Below are positions 10,957 through 24,900 of a stretch of 64,000 nt of DNA, piece after piece. Source of the stretch: Congeria kusceri (taxonomy: Eukaryota > Mollusca > Bivalvia > Myida > Dreissenidae). Each line of letters opens with the position of its first letter. Position 1 is the stretch's first letter. Location of the stretch: assembly GCA_027627225.1 (NCBI GenBank), contig CM051027.1:86553951-86617950 (forward strand). Reading direction: 5' to 3'. The translations under genes were made by a program, and so were the position numbers. The notes under the pieces are model-generated. The model did not search any database and had not been told where the DNA came from. It saw only the letters and a program-made list of their open reading frames with translations.

Positions 10957-12797
10957 TAAGGCTAAGGCACCCCCAAAAATAGTCCCGTTTCTGGTCTCCC
11001 GACCGACCCTTTACTTTTGCTGCCGACCCTACATATTTTGGTCAAAAAATAATTTAGTTATTTCCGCCGATAAATATTCTTATTCATTTTACCTAACAAG
11101 ATTTTATTTGGCTATCGCGTTTCATAAACGGGGAGGATAGGAAGACGCCTATAAATTTTGAGGTCAACAGGTCAAAGGTCAAGGTCACCGTTGCTGAAAA
11201 TAGAAAAACTGTTTCCGCTCAATAACTTGAGAACGCATAGAGATATTTTAATGAAACTTCATACATAGATACCTTATATTGAGACCTCGCTTGGGATTGC
11301 ATATGGGGCGGTGGGGTCAAGGTCACCGTTACTAAAAATAGAAAATGGGTCTCCGCTCAATAACTTGAGAACGCATCGAGATATTTTAATGAAACTTCAT
11401 GCATTTATACCTTATATTGAGACCTCGCTTGGAATTGCATATAGGGTGGGTGGGGTCAAGGTCATTGTTACTAAAAATAGAAAAACGGTTTCCGCACAAT
11501 AACTTCAGAACACATCGAGATATTTTAATGAAACTTCAAACATATATACCTTATATCGAGACCTCGCTTGGGATTGCGTATGGGATGGGTGGGGTCAAGG
11601 TCACCATTGCTCAAAAATAGAAAAACGGTTTCCGCTCAATAACTTGAGAACGCATCGAGATATTTTAATGAAACTTCATACATAGATACCTTATATTGAG
11701 ACCTCGCTTGGGATTGCATATGGGGTGGGTGGGTTCAAGGTCACCGTTACTAAAAATAGAAAAAACGGTTTCAGCACAATAACTGGAGAACGCATCAAGA
11801 TATTTTAATGAAACTTCATACATGTATACCTTATATTGAGACATCGCTTGGGATTGCATATGGGGTGGGTGGGGTCTAGGTCACCATTGCTAAAAATAGA
11901 AAAACAGTTTCAGCTCAATAACTTGAGAACGCATCGAGATATTTTAATGAAACTTCATATATAGATACCATATATCGAGACCTTGCTTGGGATTGCATAT
12001 TTTAAAAAAATCTTAACAATTGCACATATTTACAACTTGTCTGCAAGTCGGGGGGCATACATGTTTTACAAACATCTCTTGTTAAATAAAACTTCATACA
12101 TAGATACCTTATATTGAGACCTCTCTTGGGATTTCATATGGGGTGGGTGGGGTCAAGGTCACCATTACTGAAAATAGAGAAACCGTTTCCGCTCATTAAC
12201 TTGAGAATGCATTGAGATACTTTAATGAAACTTCATACATAAATACCATATATTGAGACCTCGCTTGGGATTGCATATTTAAAAAATTTCTTAACAACTG
12301 CACATATTCACAACTTGGCTGCAAGTCGGGGGGCATACATGTTTTACAAACATCTCTTGTTAATGTGCGCATACAATATTAAAAAAATTTCTTCACAATT
12401 GCACATATATTGACGACTTGTCGGAGGCATACATGTTTTACAAACATCTCTTGTTCAAATTGGAAATATGATTGCAAGGTAATTAGGATGCAATGTTTCG
12501 GTAAAAGATAAATTATGAATTAAATATAAAATAAAATATCGCTAAAATTTTCAAAAAAACATGACTGAAAAAGACTGTACAACGCATGCCAAATTTTCAT
12601 AGCTGAATTTTATGGTTAAAATGTGCGCATAATACATGAAGTACCATAATACACTACTCATCTGAATAGAAAAATATATGGAACACACACATCATTCTCC
12701 CATCATCAAAAAAGAAAATTAAAAAAAATCCTTACCTACCGACCCTTATTTTTTGGGGCTGGAGACCAAAAACGGAATTAATTTTTTCTTTGGCCTA
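10957..12797. mobile_element. TIR-bounded non-autonomous DNA element
   Basis: The left end (from about 10957) contains CCCGTTTCTGGTCTCCCGACC. The right end (to about 12797) contains the inverse: CGACCC, GGAGACCAAAAACGG and finally TTTGGCCTAAG. The matching segments form imperfect inverted repeats of about 55-60 bp. No transposase is encoded. The middle is filled by the family D tandem-repeat element. Exact ends and target duplication were not resolved. Confidence 0.6.
11137..12456 (+). repeat. Tandem-repeat element, family D, AGGTCA-rich
   Basis: Six or more units with a 138-140-bp period (phase marker CCTCGCTTGGGATTGC at about 11288, 11426, 11565, 11705, 11845, 11984). Most units have GGTCAAGGTCACC, giving the extended nuclear-receptor half-site TCAAGGTCA. 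The first has a perfect DR1, AGGTCAAAGGTCA, at 11169-11181. Three successive 3' termini (ending about 12083, 12361, 12455) each carry the hairpin ATGTTT-TAC-AAACAT followed by CTCTTGTT, suggesting repeated end duplication or serial insertion. It lies inside the TIR element 10957-12797. Confidence 0.8.
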
Positions 12798-12798
12798 A

Positions 12799-12912
12799 GT
12801 GAGACACTCAGTTTCTTGGGTAGAACCAGTACTTTTGAGAATGAAATTTGAACACTCCCTGAGAAGGGATTGAACTCTCGATGGCAAGGTGGCCACTCTA
12901 TTGCACCATTGT
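12799..12912 (-). repeat. tRNA-derived SINE, antisense, next to an E3-gene exon
   Basis: The reverse complement shows a tRNA-like head with B-box GAGTTCAATCCC and a body GTACTGGTTCTACCCAAGAA. The same family is in sense orientation at 47604-47752. The head end lies about 14 bp from the CAG acceptor at 12926 of the first recognised exon of the E3 ligase gene. Confidence 0.7.
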
Positions 12913-12926
12913 TAATCATGTTTCAG

Positions 12927-15900
12927 CCTGAAGGCTCGCCAGGTGCTGACCAGCAACCCGTCCTGGGTACAGTGATGAACAAGCCTCGGCCAGGGTCATC
13001 GAACACGAACAACAACAGTAATTATTCAGATACTCTTGGTGCTGTGTCTGGGAATTTTATGACTGGAAGTATTGACACAAATTTACATTCGCAAGTGCAT
13101 GGGAAAATTGTAGTTAATTTATAAATAACTAAGTTAAAATGGTTATTTTATACTTCACTTGAACCTTTAGTTAACCTGTTAAGAAACACTACCATCAATT
13201 GTCAATAAAAAAAGATTAACAACCCTATTTATATTTGGTACTACAATGACATTGAATAATAGCTGGCAGACATAAAGATTTCATGCTTAAAAATGTTTAT
13301 ACATTGCAGTTGCGATTATGCTCATCATTATTGAGTCATTAAATGGAACCCTGTTTGTGTTTTTTTTTCAATTGAATGTTGAATTATGATAAAGGTTTTA
13401 AATACTGCAATTTACACGTTAGATGAGCATTCGCATGTAGAAAATTTTATGTTTATGAGGTACGTTTAAATTTAACTGTTTAGTTTCCAATAAACAATTT
13501 TGTTTACAGATTCTGCAACAGAAGCAGGTGCTACATCTCAAGATCATGATATTGAGTCTAACAAAAATAACCTCTATACTATAATAGACAACTTTAAGAG
13601 AGTGGTAGCTATTTGTGATAATGAAGAACAGAGAAGCAAAGAGAAAGAATCTCGAGTGCAAGCCATCCAAGCCCATTTTGCTACCTGGTTAGAACTGCTG
13701 AGAAGTGATGAGCAGGATGTAGAGTCGGAACAAGAATGTATAGTCAGTACAAAAGCAGAGGCAGAAGCCGATATTGTGCCCCAGGGACATATTGAGCTTA
13801 GTCCAGGATCAGATATTGAACGTGCGGTCAGCAGACAAATATCAGAGGAAACGGACATCAGTTTGGTCACAGAACAGTTGACTGTCACGCAGGGGCAAGT
13901 TACTGGTCTTAAGAAAGTACATGTTATTAGTGATACAGAATGTGAGATAACTAAATGTGAGAGGAATAAAGAAGAAAAAGGAATTGATAGTTCTGATGTC
14001 ATATTTCAAGAAATACGAATTGAAGAAAATTCTCAAGATGGGTACAATGAAATCGATCAGAGCAGAAATAATAATGAAAAGTTTGTTAAGGAACAGAAAC
14101 TAACTAATTCTAATATTCAAAGACAGATAGAGGAAAGCAGTTGTGACAAAAAGTCTGCTGTCTTCAGTGAAGAGGCCACTTCTATTGGGACAGCAGAAGC
14201 TGGGTCTCTCAGTGTAGGACTGGAAAGTGATTTGAAGAAAAAGTTTGAAGAACTCAAAGAGAACATAGATAATGTGATGCAATTTATGACAAAAAGCATG
14301 GGAGCTGAATATGATGTGATTGATGAGATATCTAAGTATAAACCAAAAAGCAGCAGAGGTTTTATGAAGATCGTTGACAACATTGATGAAGATGAATTTA
14401 ATGATGTAAAAGTATTGCCAGCTTTGAATAATATTGAAATCACATGTGGAAAAGAAAACGGAAAAGAAGCTGAAAGCAAAAAACATGCCAATGATACAGG
14501 AAGCACTCTTAACGGACATGGACAGGTCATGGCATCATCAGAAGTTCATGTCTGGCCAGAAAATTCTTATTTGAATAGCAAATGGTCTCCCAATGAAGAT
14601 GAATTTAATGACATAAAAGAAACATCTGCTTTGAATATGGTGGAAATCACATCTGTAAGAGATAAAGTAGCTGAAAGCAAAAATGAGATGTCTGGAAAAG
14701 ATGCCGGGTATGTGGGAAGTACCCGTACTGTTAACGGACACGGACAGGTAATAGAATCATCAGAAGTGTATGTCTCGCCAGAAACATCATATTTGAGTAG
14801 CAGATGGTCCACCAAAGCTCCAAACACTTCCACTGATCCAAGTCAAGCACCTGTTTCTTATACAGATACACCTGTTTGCGATACCTGCGAACCTGTTCCT
14901 GGTGCCTGCACACCTATTGCTGGTACCAGCACACCTGTTTCTGGTGCCTGCACACCTTTTTATGGCACATTCACGAGAATGGTTGGCCCAGGCATACAAG
15001 TAAATGGGGCCTTTAATCCGTACCTACCGGCTGTGAAACCAGTTCTACCTAATGTAGATCAGATGCTTTACCACTCTGTGTGTCAACAGCTGCTGCAGGC
15101 CTATCCCGAGTTAAGCGCCAGGCCAGAAATGCTGATGAATCTTGCCTTGCAACAGACGAGCCTACTGCAGATGCATTTGCAGCAGGGGGTCGGAGGCCTG
15201 CACCCAGCTGGTGTGTTCCCTCAGCAGGGACCTTTTCCATATTTCAGTGGTGGTGAACCATCTTTCCAGTCTGTTAACACTGGAGAAAATATCAAACCAC
15301 AGATTGGGGTGGAGAATATAGACCCTGAACCTGCAGACGTTGCTCCATCTTGCAAAGAGGAAGAGGCTGGCTTCATAAAAGCTCCTCCTGGTTTGGGCAT
15401 AGATGCCAGAGAAAGAGTGCAAGTCCCTGAAGTTGAAAGTACAACTGCTGTAGCAAGATTATCTACGGAAACTGATGCTCGAAACACAAGCAGCTTAGAA
15501 GTGAGTGAGACCTGTTTGAGACATGAGGCAAGATTGAAACACAAAGAGTTAAGAGCTGATCTACAAAACACTGATGACAGCGGTTTGAAGCCTCTGAGAC
15601 GTCCTGGACTGAACCAGAATATTTCAAATAATAATAATAGTGATATAAATACTTCTGTTAGCTCCGTAAGTCAGTGCAATGTTAGTTCTGGGGCTGCTGG
15701 GGAAGATGTAGAATTGTCAAGTTTGTCAGACACTGCACAAGAAAATAAATGTATCACCAAGTTCTTTACAATAAGTAGCGATCCCATTGCTAGTGAACCC
15801 ACCACTACTGGCATGACAAAATCAGAAGAAAACCGCAGCAACAATGCTGTTGTTGGTAGAGATAACCAGAGTTCGGTCACAAACTCCATCTGGCTGACCG

Positions 15901-18900
15901 ATGCGCCTGCTCTATCAAATGTAGCAGATGCCAGTTTTAAAGCCACTACTACAGTAACCACACCTCCAAAGCAAGCCTACTTGGGTACTCAATCCAGAAC
16001 TAACAACTGCAATCAAGAGGAATGGCCATCTTTATCAGCTGCAGCTGTAAATAAAGCCACCAACCAGCAACAAAAAGTAGATTTCATGCCTGATTATGCA
16101 AAAAGACACCAGCAAGAGAACAAGCAAACAAGTGTCGTGAATCATATTGTGTTTGGTGTAAGTGATCAAGTGGCACGCTCAGTTGCTAGTCTTGATCACA
16201 TTGGTCTCCCACTGAAGCCCCCCACCCCTCCAGCCTGCGTGACATCAGACATGTTCAAGGTGAAGAGACAGGTAAGCAGGCTGTTGTTTGGATTTATGTT
16301 TACCGTCGAAATATATTAATGGAATCAAGTTTTTGATGTGGTGTTTGATGATAAATATTGATACTTGCAATATTTGAGGGGAAAATACAACAAAATATCT
16401 GCTGTATTACATGGATAGGTGTTCAAATTTTACTTCATCATTACAGGAGGATGGTGTGAGAACACAGAAGACTGCTCCACGATCTAGAAGTCGACGCCAA
16501 TCCTCCCACGATAGGAGCTCGACATTTCAGCCAACAGGAAAACCTCGCAACAGGTCCAGGTCACAGAGTCAGTCTTCCCGGCCCACTACACCCAGGTATA
16601 ACTTGTGACTGGTGCTGTAGAGTCACAGGAGTAGAATCTGGATTACAATTTACCTTTGGCGTTTGCTGTGTGTGTGCTACATTTTGAAAGTCGCGTATAG
16701 TTGCTGTTGTAACCATATACATATACTATTCATATGATACACAGACCTGTTTACTCCTACGGATTGTCCGTATTTGCTACGATTTTACCACAGAAACTAT
16801 GCACTACGGATTGATATTGAAAATCCTACGGAAATCGGTTATTTGCAGTCAAAAAAATCGTTTTGTTGGTTTCTGTAATTATATACGGGTAATACCAAAT
16901 TTCGCTCTTTCGTGCATCAGTGTTATATAAAATCAGAGTCCCCGATGTGCAATTTCTTATCAGTATATTTTGCCGTACCTATAATTGGTAATAGAGACTA
17001 TTATGCAAGCGCTCGTCATCTCAGTTAACAATTGGTTGCTAAGTTACGCAGCTGTGTAGGTCCGAGACATGCCCAACAATCTGAGTTTGCTGTCTATTAA
17101 ATGTTTGGTTATTGTAGGGATGAAAACGAACGTTAATAACAAGATTTTTTATCAATTTTAATTAATTTGTATATCATTTGTCTCGTGAAAGCTAACGCTC
17201 CTGCAATTTTGTTGTTTCTGTTCTCTCTGCTCAGAACTTTATATTGATAAGTGATCTTTTTTATCCATAGTGTTTTGCTAAAAAACGTTTACAAAACTCT
17301 TCTTACACCGAAAACTTAACATCTTTTTCTGGTTTTAAGTATTATTTACAGCATCTTTTGTAAGTATACCATTTAATCGTTAAAACAGTCGCCACAGAAA
17401 ATAATGCTCTGTACAGTACATACGTCTTTATCATTTGACGCGCGTGTGCCCGAAGTGCACAAGGAAATTTTCCCGACATTTTTGCAATAACAAAGCATGG
17501 ATAATATACATGGATTTTAGTCAAGATCTTTACAAAGCACCAATTATCTAATCAGTACTACAAGTTCAACTGTGGTATCGATTAAAACAGTAAAAAACAC
17601 ATGTCCGTATGAACATAATTAATTGAATAAAAAAGTCTCCATATTTATTAAGTAGATCGAGTGTAACCTTACGATTCAATAACGACGAGAATAGTGGGTT
17701 TGAACGTGACGTCACTGCGCGAATGTGCTGCGCACTAGTCATAAACATACGGAAAAAACAACAATGATGCTTTTGCTTTTAAAAAGCTTGAGGTATACAG
17801 TACCGTTAAAGCGTTGACGTTTCATGTATTTCATTTTGTTTAAATAATTTCAAAAAATGAAAATGTGTTAGCCTTAATTTTAATAGGTAAAACGCACCAG
17901 ATAACGTCATTTGACACATGCGGCACGAAAAAGCTATACGTATACACCCCCCTTACCCACCCCTCGGGACCGGGCAGCCTGAAAAAATATCGTGGCAAGC
18001 ACTGTTGAGAAATCTGTAGTAAGCACGTATCATTTTTAAGCTTTATCAGTTGTGTAATGCTGAATTTTAATGTCAAACATTCCATATATGCGGCACGTCG
18101 TGAGAAAACCGGTCTTAATGCATGTGCATAGTGTCGTCCCGGATTAGCCTGCGCAGTCCGCACAGGCTAATCCAGGATGGCACTTTCAGCCTACAGTGAA
18201 TTTATGTTTAGAAGAGACTTCCTTGAAACAGAAAATACCACAAAAGTGGAAAGTGCCGTCCCGGATTAGCCTGCGCGGACTTTTTCAATTTGATACAGAA
18301 TATTGCTATATATTTTAATATCCATTTTTTGTCATTTTGTGGTTAATAAATCTTTGTTGTGTAAAACACTGGTTAACTGTTAGTTACTACTGACAGATAC
18401 CAAAAACTACTGATACATTTTTGTCAGACTACTGACAAAGCTTGAAAGGGGTAAACAGGTCTGGATACACAGAGACACCTCTTGTCAAATATTTTAACAA
18501 GTGAATGTGTTATATTGTGTGTATTTGGTCAAAGCCACTATTTGTGTCACAATTGTGGTTCAAGACAATGAAGAAAAGAGCACTAGCGTGTTGTTTCTTG
18601 GAAGTTTTTTTTCCATGTTAACATGCGGCAAGTGCTGGATAATGGTCAGCAGGTTTGTCATTATCAAATGAAAGTCATTTTTATCTAAATTTAAGAGATT
18701 TGGTCAGGCGTATAGTGTGCCCCCTTGTGAAATTACAAATTGCAGTTTTAAACCTTCTGAAAAAAAACAACAACTGATTTTCGGTTAATAATAGCAACCC
18801 TGGGTCAGCTATGCATGCGCAGAGATGAACATGCAGACTTGTTTTAAGATACCGTAAAAGCTCTATGTTTTTGGACGCTTAAAAATAATTAAAAATTGCC

Positions 18901-21900
18901 GTGAATGAAATTTTGATACACAAAAATATGCCCTAATTACAGGTGTCCGAAAATTTATAGACACTGACAATATTGCAAATACGTTCGGATGTGTCCGGTA
19001 TATAAAGTTTTTTGCCGAAAATACATTGATTGTATCGATTAGTGATTGTGTGTGCTTGTTAAATACCACGCAGTCGAGCTTTTAGCGATGTTTGCAATGA
19101 ATTTTAAAGGCACACACAAGGTGCTGCAAGTTAAGACAACCACTTATATTTAACCAAGATTTAATCAAAACATAAAACATTACGACCAAACACTAGTTTA
19201 CATTTTCTTAAAATAAATGAAATATGACTCGTTTTATTTCGAATTGATTGCTTACATTTAAAGCCATTTGGTGTCCTAGTTTCCCGTGAAAGGAATGCAA
19301 ATCCTATGCATGTTTTTTGCATGGACAAATGCCGTTATTGTGGTCAGTGAATTGTTTCAGTTTCGAGGGTCGTCTAATAAACCGATACTAGTATCAGAAT
19401 TGAATAAAGATATTGGTACAACACATTGAGAAAACAAAGGTAATTATACACAAAGCAACATGGTTTTTCTATGCAAATTTACTTATTATAGTGGTCAATA
19501 ACTTACCAAGTAATTTTTAGTTCGTAAATTGTTGCATGTATTATATATTTTAAACTTCAAATACTGTACAAAACGTTTCAGAGACAGCCCTCAAAATGAC
19601 TTGTCCAGTTTTTGACAAATGACATTACTGTTAGCAGTACAGTTATTCATGAAAAGCATGGCAAATAAACAAAGCAAGTGTTTATAAACAGTTTACTTGG
19701 AGGATCAGTGTTTTTATTTTAAACGGTATTCAAAAATCAAATAGTTTCCTGACGTTGGGTATAATAGAAGCTTACACATACAATAATACAATTTTACCAG
19801 CCATGTTTTAATTGTTTAATATAAATTTGGCAATTTTCACCTTCAATGAAGCTTTCAATCATTTCATATGTATGATTTTGTTTTACAGAAAATTTCGCCA
19901 AATACTGCATTTTTGTCGACCGAGATCAAAGATTACCATCTCGTATATTATTTACCTGTAATTAATGCAATAAAAGATGCAAATTATGATTTTGTTGTTT
20001 GTTCTTGAACCAAAAATCTTAAACCTTTGTTTTTTACAGGTTACAAACATTCGTGGAAATTGTGATAGGGTGCGATAAAACTGGAACCTGTTTGTCACAC
20101 TTATCGTGTTGAGTAGAGGCTTAGTATCGTAGATACCTGATTTGTTAATTGGCAATAATCGGCATAACAATAGATTTGAAATGCAACCGGTATCAGATTA
20201 AAACAACTGTGAATAAATTAAGCAGAATGTATTGCTAAATAATTAAGACTGGTTCCTTAATACGAGAATTTCAACAGCATATTTAATATACAATATCACT
20301 ACCGTGTAAACCCATTATTTATGGCACATGGCTGTTTTCTCAATAACGCTAATGTAACGGTCCATCCCCTCCACTTATTCATCTGCCAGGTTTTATGACC
20401 TTCATCGGGTTGTAAAAACACGCGTGCGATTTGTCACCGGACTAAAGCAAACAGGTTAGAATTCTGCTAAAATACCACTGTCATTAAAAATGTCCGAAAA
20501 TTTACATTCATTAATTATGGGTTACAATCAGGATGTCCAAAAATATATAGAGTAAAAAATTAATTATTTTGGCTAAAAAAGAGGGTGTCCGAAAATGTAT
20601 AGTGTCCAAAAACATAGAGCTTTTACGGTATATTACAAAATCTATGTTATCACGTTACATCTAATATCTAATACACTTGCTCGTTACAGCCCACTTACCA
20701 CAGCCAGCACACCAAAGCCTTCAATGTCGAACTTCTCGATAACTGGTGAGAACTGGGACAATGAGGTGGATGACTACGCCCTGCCATTCACGCTGATCCC
20801 CAACCCCAAAAGGCCCATCTCATCTCAAACCTCCATGGCTATGACTACTTCAGCAACAACAAATAAAAACAAGACAGCTGATTTAACAAACCCACTTTTG
20901 ACTCAAGTTGTTAAATCCAGTAATTATACTTCTTGTTTAACTTTATCATTTTAATGTAGTTTTTAAAGATCTGTATTCGTCAAGTGGTGAAGATAAAATT
21001 AATAATGGACTAATATACCCAATTCTGCTTTGCTTATTTCATCAAACTTGGTTTATTCCATTTCATGAATTCAACGTTTCAGTTCCAGTCCTGAAAGGAA
21101 TTTCTGTGACCGGTTTGTGTGAAATCGAGCTGCCAGAGAAATCATCAGAACAGAAGGAAAATCAGCAGCCACAGGATGAATGGTGTGAGGTAAGCATTTG
21201 GGAATAGTCCGAATACGTCATTGGAATTGAAAGCATTACCCATTCGTGCTTTAACTGACCATGTCTAAGTGTGCAGCGAATTCCATGTACATGTAGGTGA
21301 AGTTTTACATCAAATTTAAAATGAAAGCAATGCTTCAAGCGATATGGAAAATAGTTATGACAACAAAAGCTTTGATGATGACAATTTTCATATTGCTTCT
21401 TTTTTTTGCAGAATTGAGTGAGATTGATGATTAAACATATTTTATACCATGGCAAAGACAGTTTTATTTTATTTTAGAAAATTTTCAGGCTGTAATAGGT
21501 ATAATTAATTAAGTAGAACACAGTTATCCAAATTACCCCATTACTGAAATCCCAGCCAGCTGCTACTACTATTACTACTACCACTACTGCTACTTAATTC
21601 GCTTCATCTCTCCTGGGACATCGCCTCCACCACAGCTCTCCAGCGAACTAAAAAAACGTAAATCCGTTGAAAGTTTTTGTGGTGTTAGTTTCTGAAGCAA
21701 CCTTTCTCCTTTCTGATGTGTGCTTGAGACCGGCAGTGGTGGAGGTCCAGTCAGCTGCAATGTGTATTTATACTAGCTATGGGATTGAATACTGAAATCA
21801 ATAATCGAATATTCGTTTTAGATATTCGAATATATTTGAATATTTGTTTTGTAAATGCTACTATATACGGCACCCTGTCAGAATATTTACCTATCCGAAT

Positions 21901-24900
21901 TATGTATACTAAGTGTACGTAGTTGTTTTACCTTGTTTCAGTGGTAAATGAGCGATATAACTTTGTGTTAGGCAAATATAAAGAAATGTAAGATATTGTT
22001 AAATGTATTGTTAATTACTTTGTTAATCGTTCCATACACAAATTTCACATTACATAGATTACACGTTGCCTGGGTTTTGTCTAATGACCGCGTAAAGTAC
22101 TTCCAAGCACATGATGGTGGCATTGTTTATTAATCAAGACTCTTGTATAATATACGGTGTTGATATAATGGAGAATAATTTACATGTGACGTATATTAAG
22201 ATTGACCAGATCATGCTGATTTTGTTAAAGAAATTGATTTGCTGATAATGGATTCATTTTGATTGGTTTATTTAGAGAGTAATTGTAATTTACTGTAAAC
22301 AAGTTAACCGTATAGATGTCACTTAAGGACAATAATCAACAATGTATGCCTTGTGCAAACTGTGAAACCGTTATCACACCATGGCCCAGTGTTGTTATTT
22401 GTGGATACAATGCGTCGTATTGGCGCCTCCTACAAACCGTTAATTCGCGGCCCTTGTCAAGACGTGGTCCCCCCTGCCAATTATCAATTGTCGTTAATTG
22501 GACATGTTTGGCATGTGTTGTAAAAACGTTACACTGCCCCCGCCCACCTGCTAGGCAGGAAATACGACTGGAATTCATGTTAACTTTGCAATCAAACTGC
22601 CAGAAAAAAACATGATTTTTAAAAGAAATTTTGTTCTTTAAATAAATTTGAAAATCGAATATTCGTATGCGTTTTTTAAATATTTGAATATTATCCAATA
22701 TTCGAATATACGGTCCCATCCCTAATTTATACAGCAGTGAGGGATTTTTCAGTCTTTGATTTACCTATTATAAACCAAATAAAGTCAACTTGACTAGAAT
22801 ATGGTGTAGCAACACAACATGTGCTTTATGTTACGCAAACAGAGGCCCAGATAAGGCGAGCACAATCGTAAATTAAGCACAAATACTTAGATATGCAGTG
22901 AAAAAAAAAGGGGGTTGTACATTTACGCACAATTTTTCTGTTGTTCTTGTACATTAGTGACTGAAAGACAAAAAAATGTTCAGTAGTTAGCAATACAAAT
23001 CTTAAAATGTTCAGTATTGTCACTTGTAACATTTATTTTATTAAAATGAATGCATTATAAAGGATACTCAGAGCAACAGATAAGGATTCAGTCAGAATTG
23101 GGTATTACTTACCCCAGCATATTTTAAATAATTGATTCCTGAAAAATCTATTTGTGTACTTGAAATTTTGTTACCCAATTAGAATAAAAATAATAGAGTA
23201 TTTTTCTCAACACATAAGTAACTAAACTTTATAATTGAATAAAAAAATAAAAACTGTTAAATGATGTAGTGTCCAAGGCAAAGTCACAGTATAAAACATG
23301 CCACAAAACATGTACATTGATAGTTTAATTCTTATCATTTATTGCTTCTGTGTATTTTGGCCTTTTAACTCGTTGAGAGTTTTCATTAACAGCAGTCTAG
23401 ATGAGTTTAGAAAAATCCATTTATGCGATTACCCTGGTATGTCCCAAGTTCGATGTTACCTTAATTCAGCGATGTTTTGATGCTATTTAGAAGATCTATA
23501 TAATGTCAATGGATAAATACAGTTTAACACTGAATATTTCAATGGTTTCTCAACTATCTTTATCTGAAAATCTCACCTAATTTCATATATTAAAATAACA
23601 AAATATATATCGAATTTAGGGTACATCGAATGCAGGGTGCGCTAGAATAATTTTGGGTCAAAGGCAGAAATAACCATGCCAATAATGTTAATATTAAAAA
23701 TTGACTCTACAATGGAATTGACGATGATGATGAGTGCGAGACAAAAAAGTCGGCAACCTTTTTTGTACAATTTTAATTTGTTTTTCCTGCCCCTGTGTGC
23801 GACATTTGACGCGGAATAAACATAAGGCATTCCTAAATCATTAAACACTAACAAAGAATCAACGAAAGTTGCAAAATGACGTCATAAAACATTGGCCTTC
23901 ACAGAGATACTCGATGAAACTCATTGGACAGTTGTGGTTTAAATTGAAAACAACATCCAATCAAACTTATTGTATTGTACGGGTGTCTGTCATTTCATAA
24001 CTTAACACTTTCGTAACCATTCATTTTCGGCTGTTTCTTACACATCTTTCAGTCATTTCGTACCCATTTCAATAAACTGCAAACTCAGTGCGTGAGTTTG
24101 CCGTTTATTGCGTATTGGGCATTTTAAATAAGTTTTGATACTCATCAAAGATACAATGAATTGCGTGAAAGGGCTTTCCGAATTGCATATTTACGCAAAT
24201 ACGCGCCTTATCTGTTGCTCCGGCTACTTATTATAATACTTCGGTTTCTACTTATATCGTAATACAGGGCTCCAGATAAGGTTTTACGCTAAAGGGTACC
24301 ATACACCCTATCCTCTTTTGTCAAATGGTATTTTACCCCCCTGACCATCAGTTTTAAAGGGTATTGGAGAATCGTAAAGGGTATTTTCAGAGCTTCAAAT
24401 AGGAGTGGTCCTAGAAAGGTATTTTAATCCCATGTTATTAAGTGTAAAGTATATAAATGTGTATATAAATATTGTATAATGCTAGCAGTGTTTAATTAGA
24501 TACATTAAGAAACTTGATTTTTTAAAGTTATAAAGTTTTTGGCAAGATTTTCAATGTTGACCAGTACCCCCACTTTAATTTTCTAAAGGGTACTAGTATC
24601 TGGAGCTCTGTCGTTATGTATTGTTGGATGTAAATTTACCCCCACAGTCACTAATCCTACATAGTGGTCATTTACCCCCACACATTCTGAAGTGAGTTTT
24701 CATTTACTCACAAATGTTCAAAAGTAAGTGTACATTTATGCCCAGCTCATAAATGTTCAAAAGTAAGTGTACATTTATGCCCAGCCCACAAATGTTCAAA
24801 AGTAAGTGTACATTTATGCACAACTCACAAATGTTCAAAAGTAAGTGTACATTTATGTCCAGCTCACAAATGTTCAAAAGTAAGTGTACATTTATGCCCA

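Larger units (their letters stand above)
16742..18463. mobile_element. hAT-like non-autonomous element in the E3-gene intron
   Basis: Ends CAGACCTGTTTAC at 16742 and GTAAACAGGTCTG finishing at 18463 are exact inverted repeats. GATACA flanks both sides (16736-16741, 18464-18469); read as 8 bp the direct repeat is GATACACA, sharing two bases with the left terminus. No transposase. It contains a deleted relative of the 382-4163 transposon (about 17342-17830) and a palindromic MITE (18089-18280). Confidence 0.75.

Noticed and set aside
13574..16000. Several minus-strand open frames of 60-140 codons
   Set aside because: Shadows of the long plus-strand coding exon 13510-16271.
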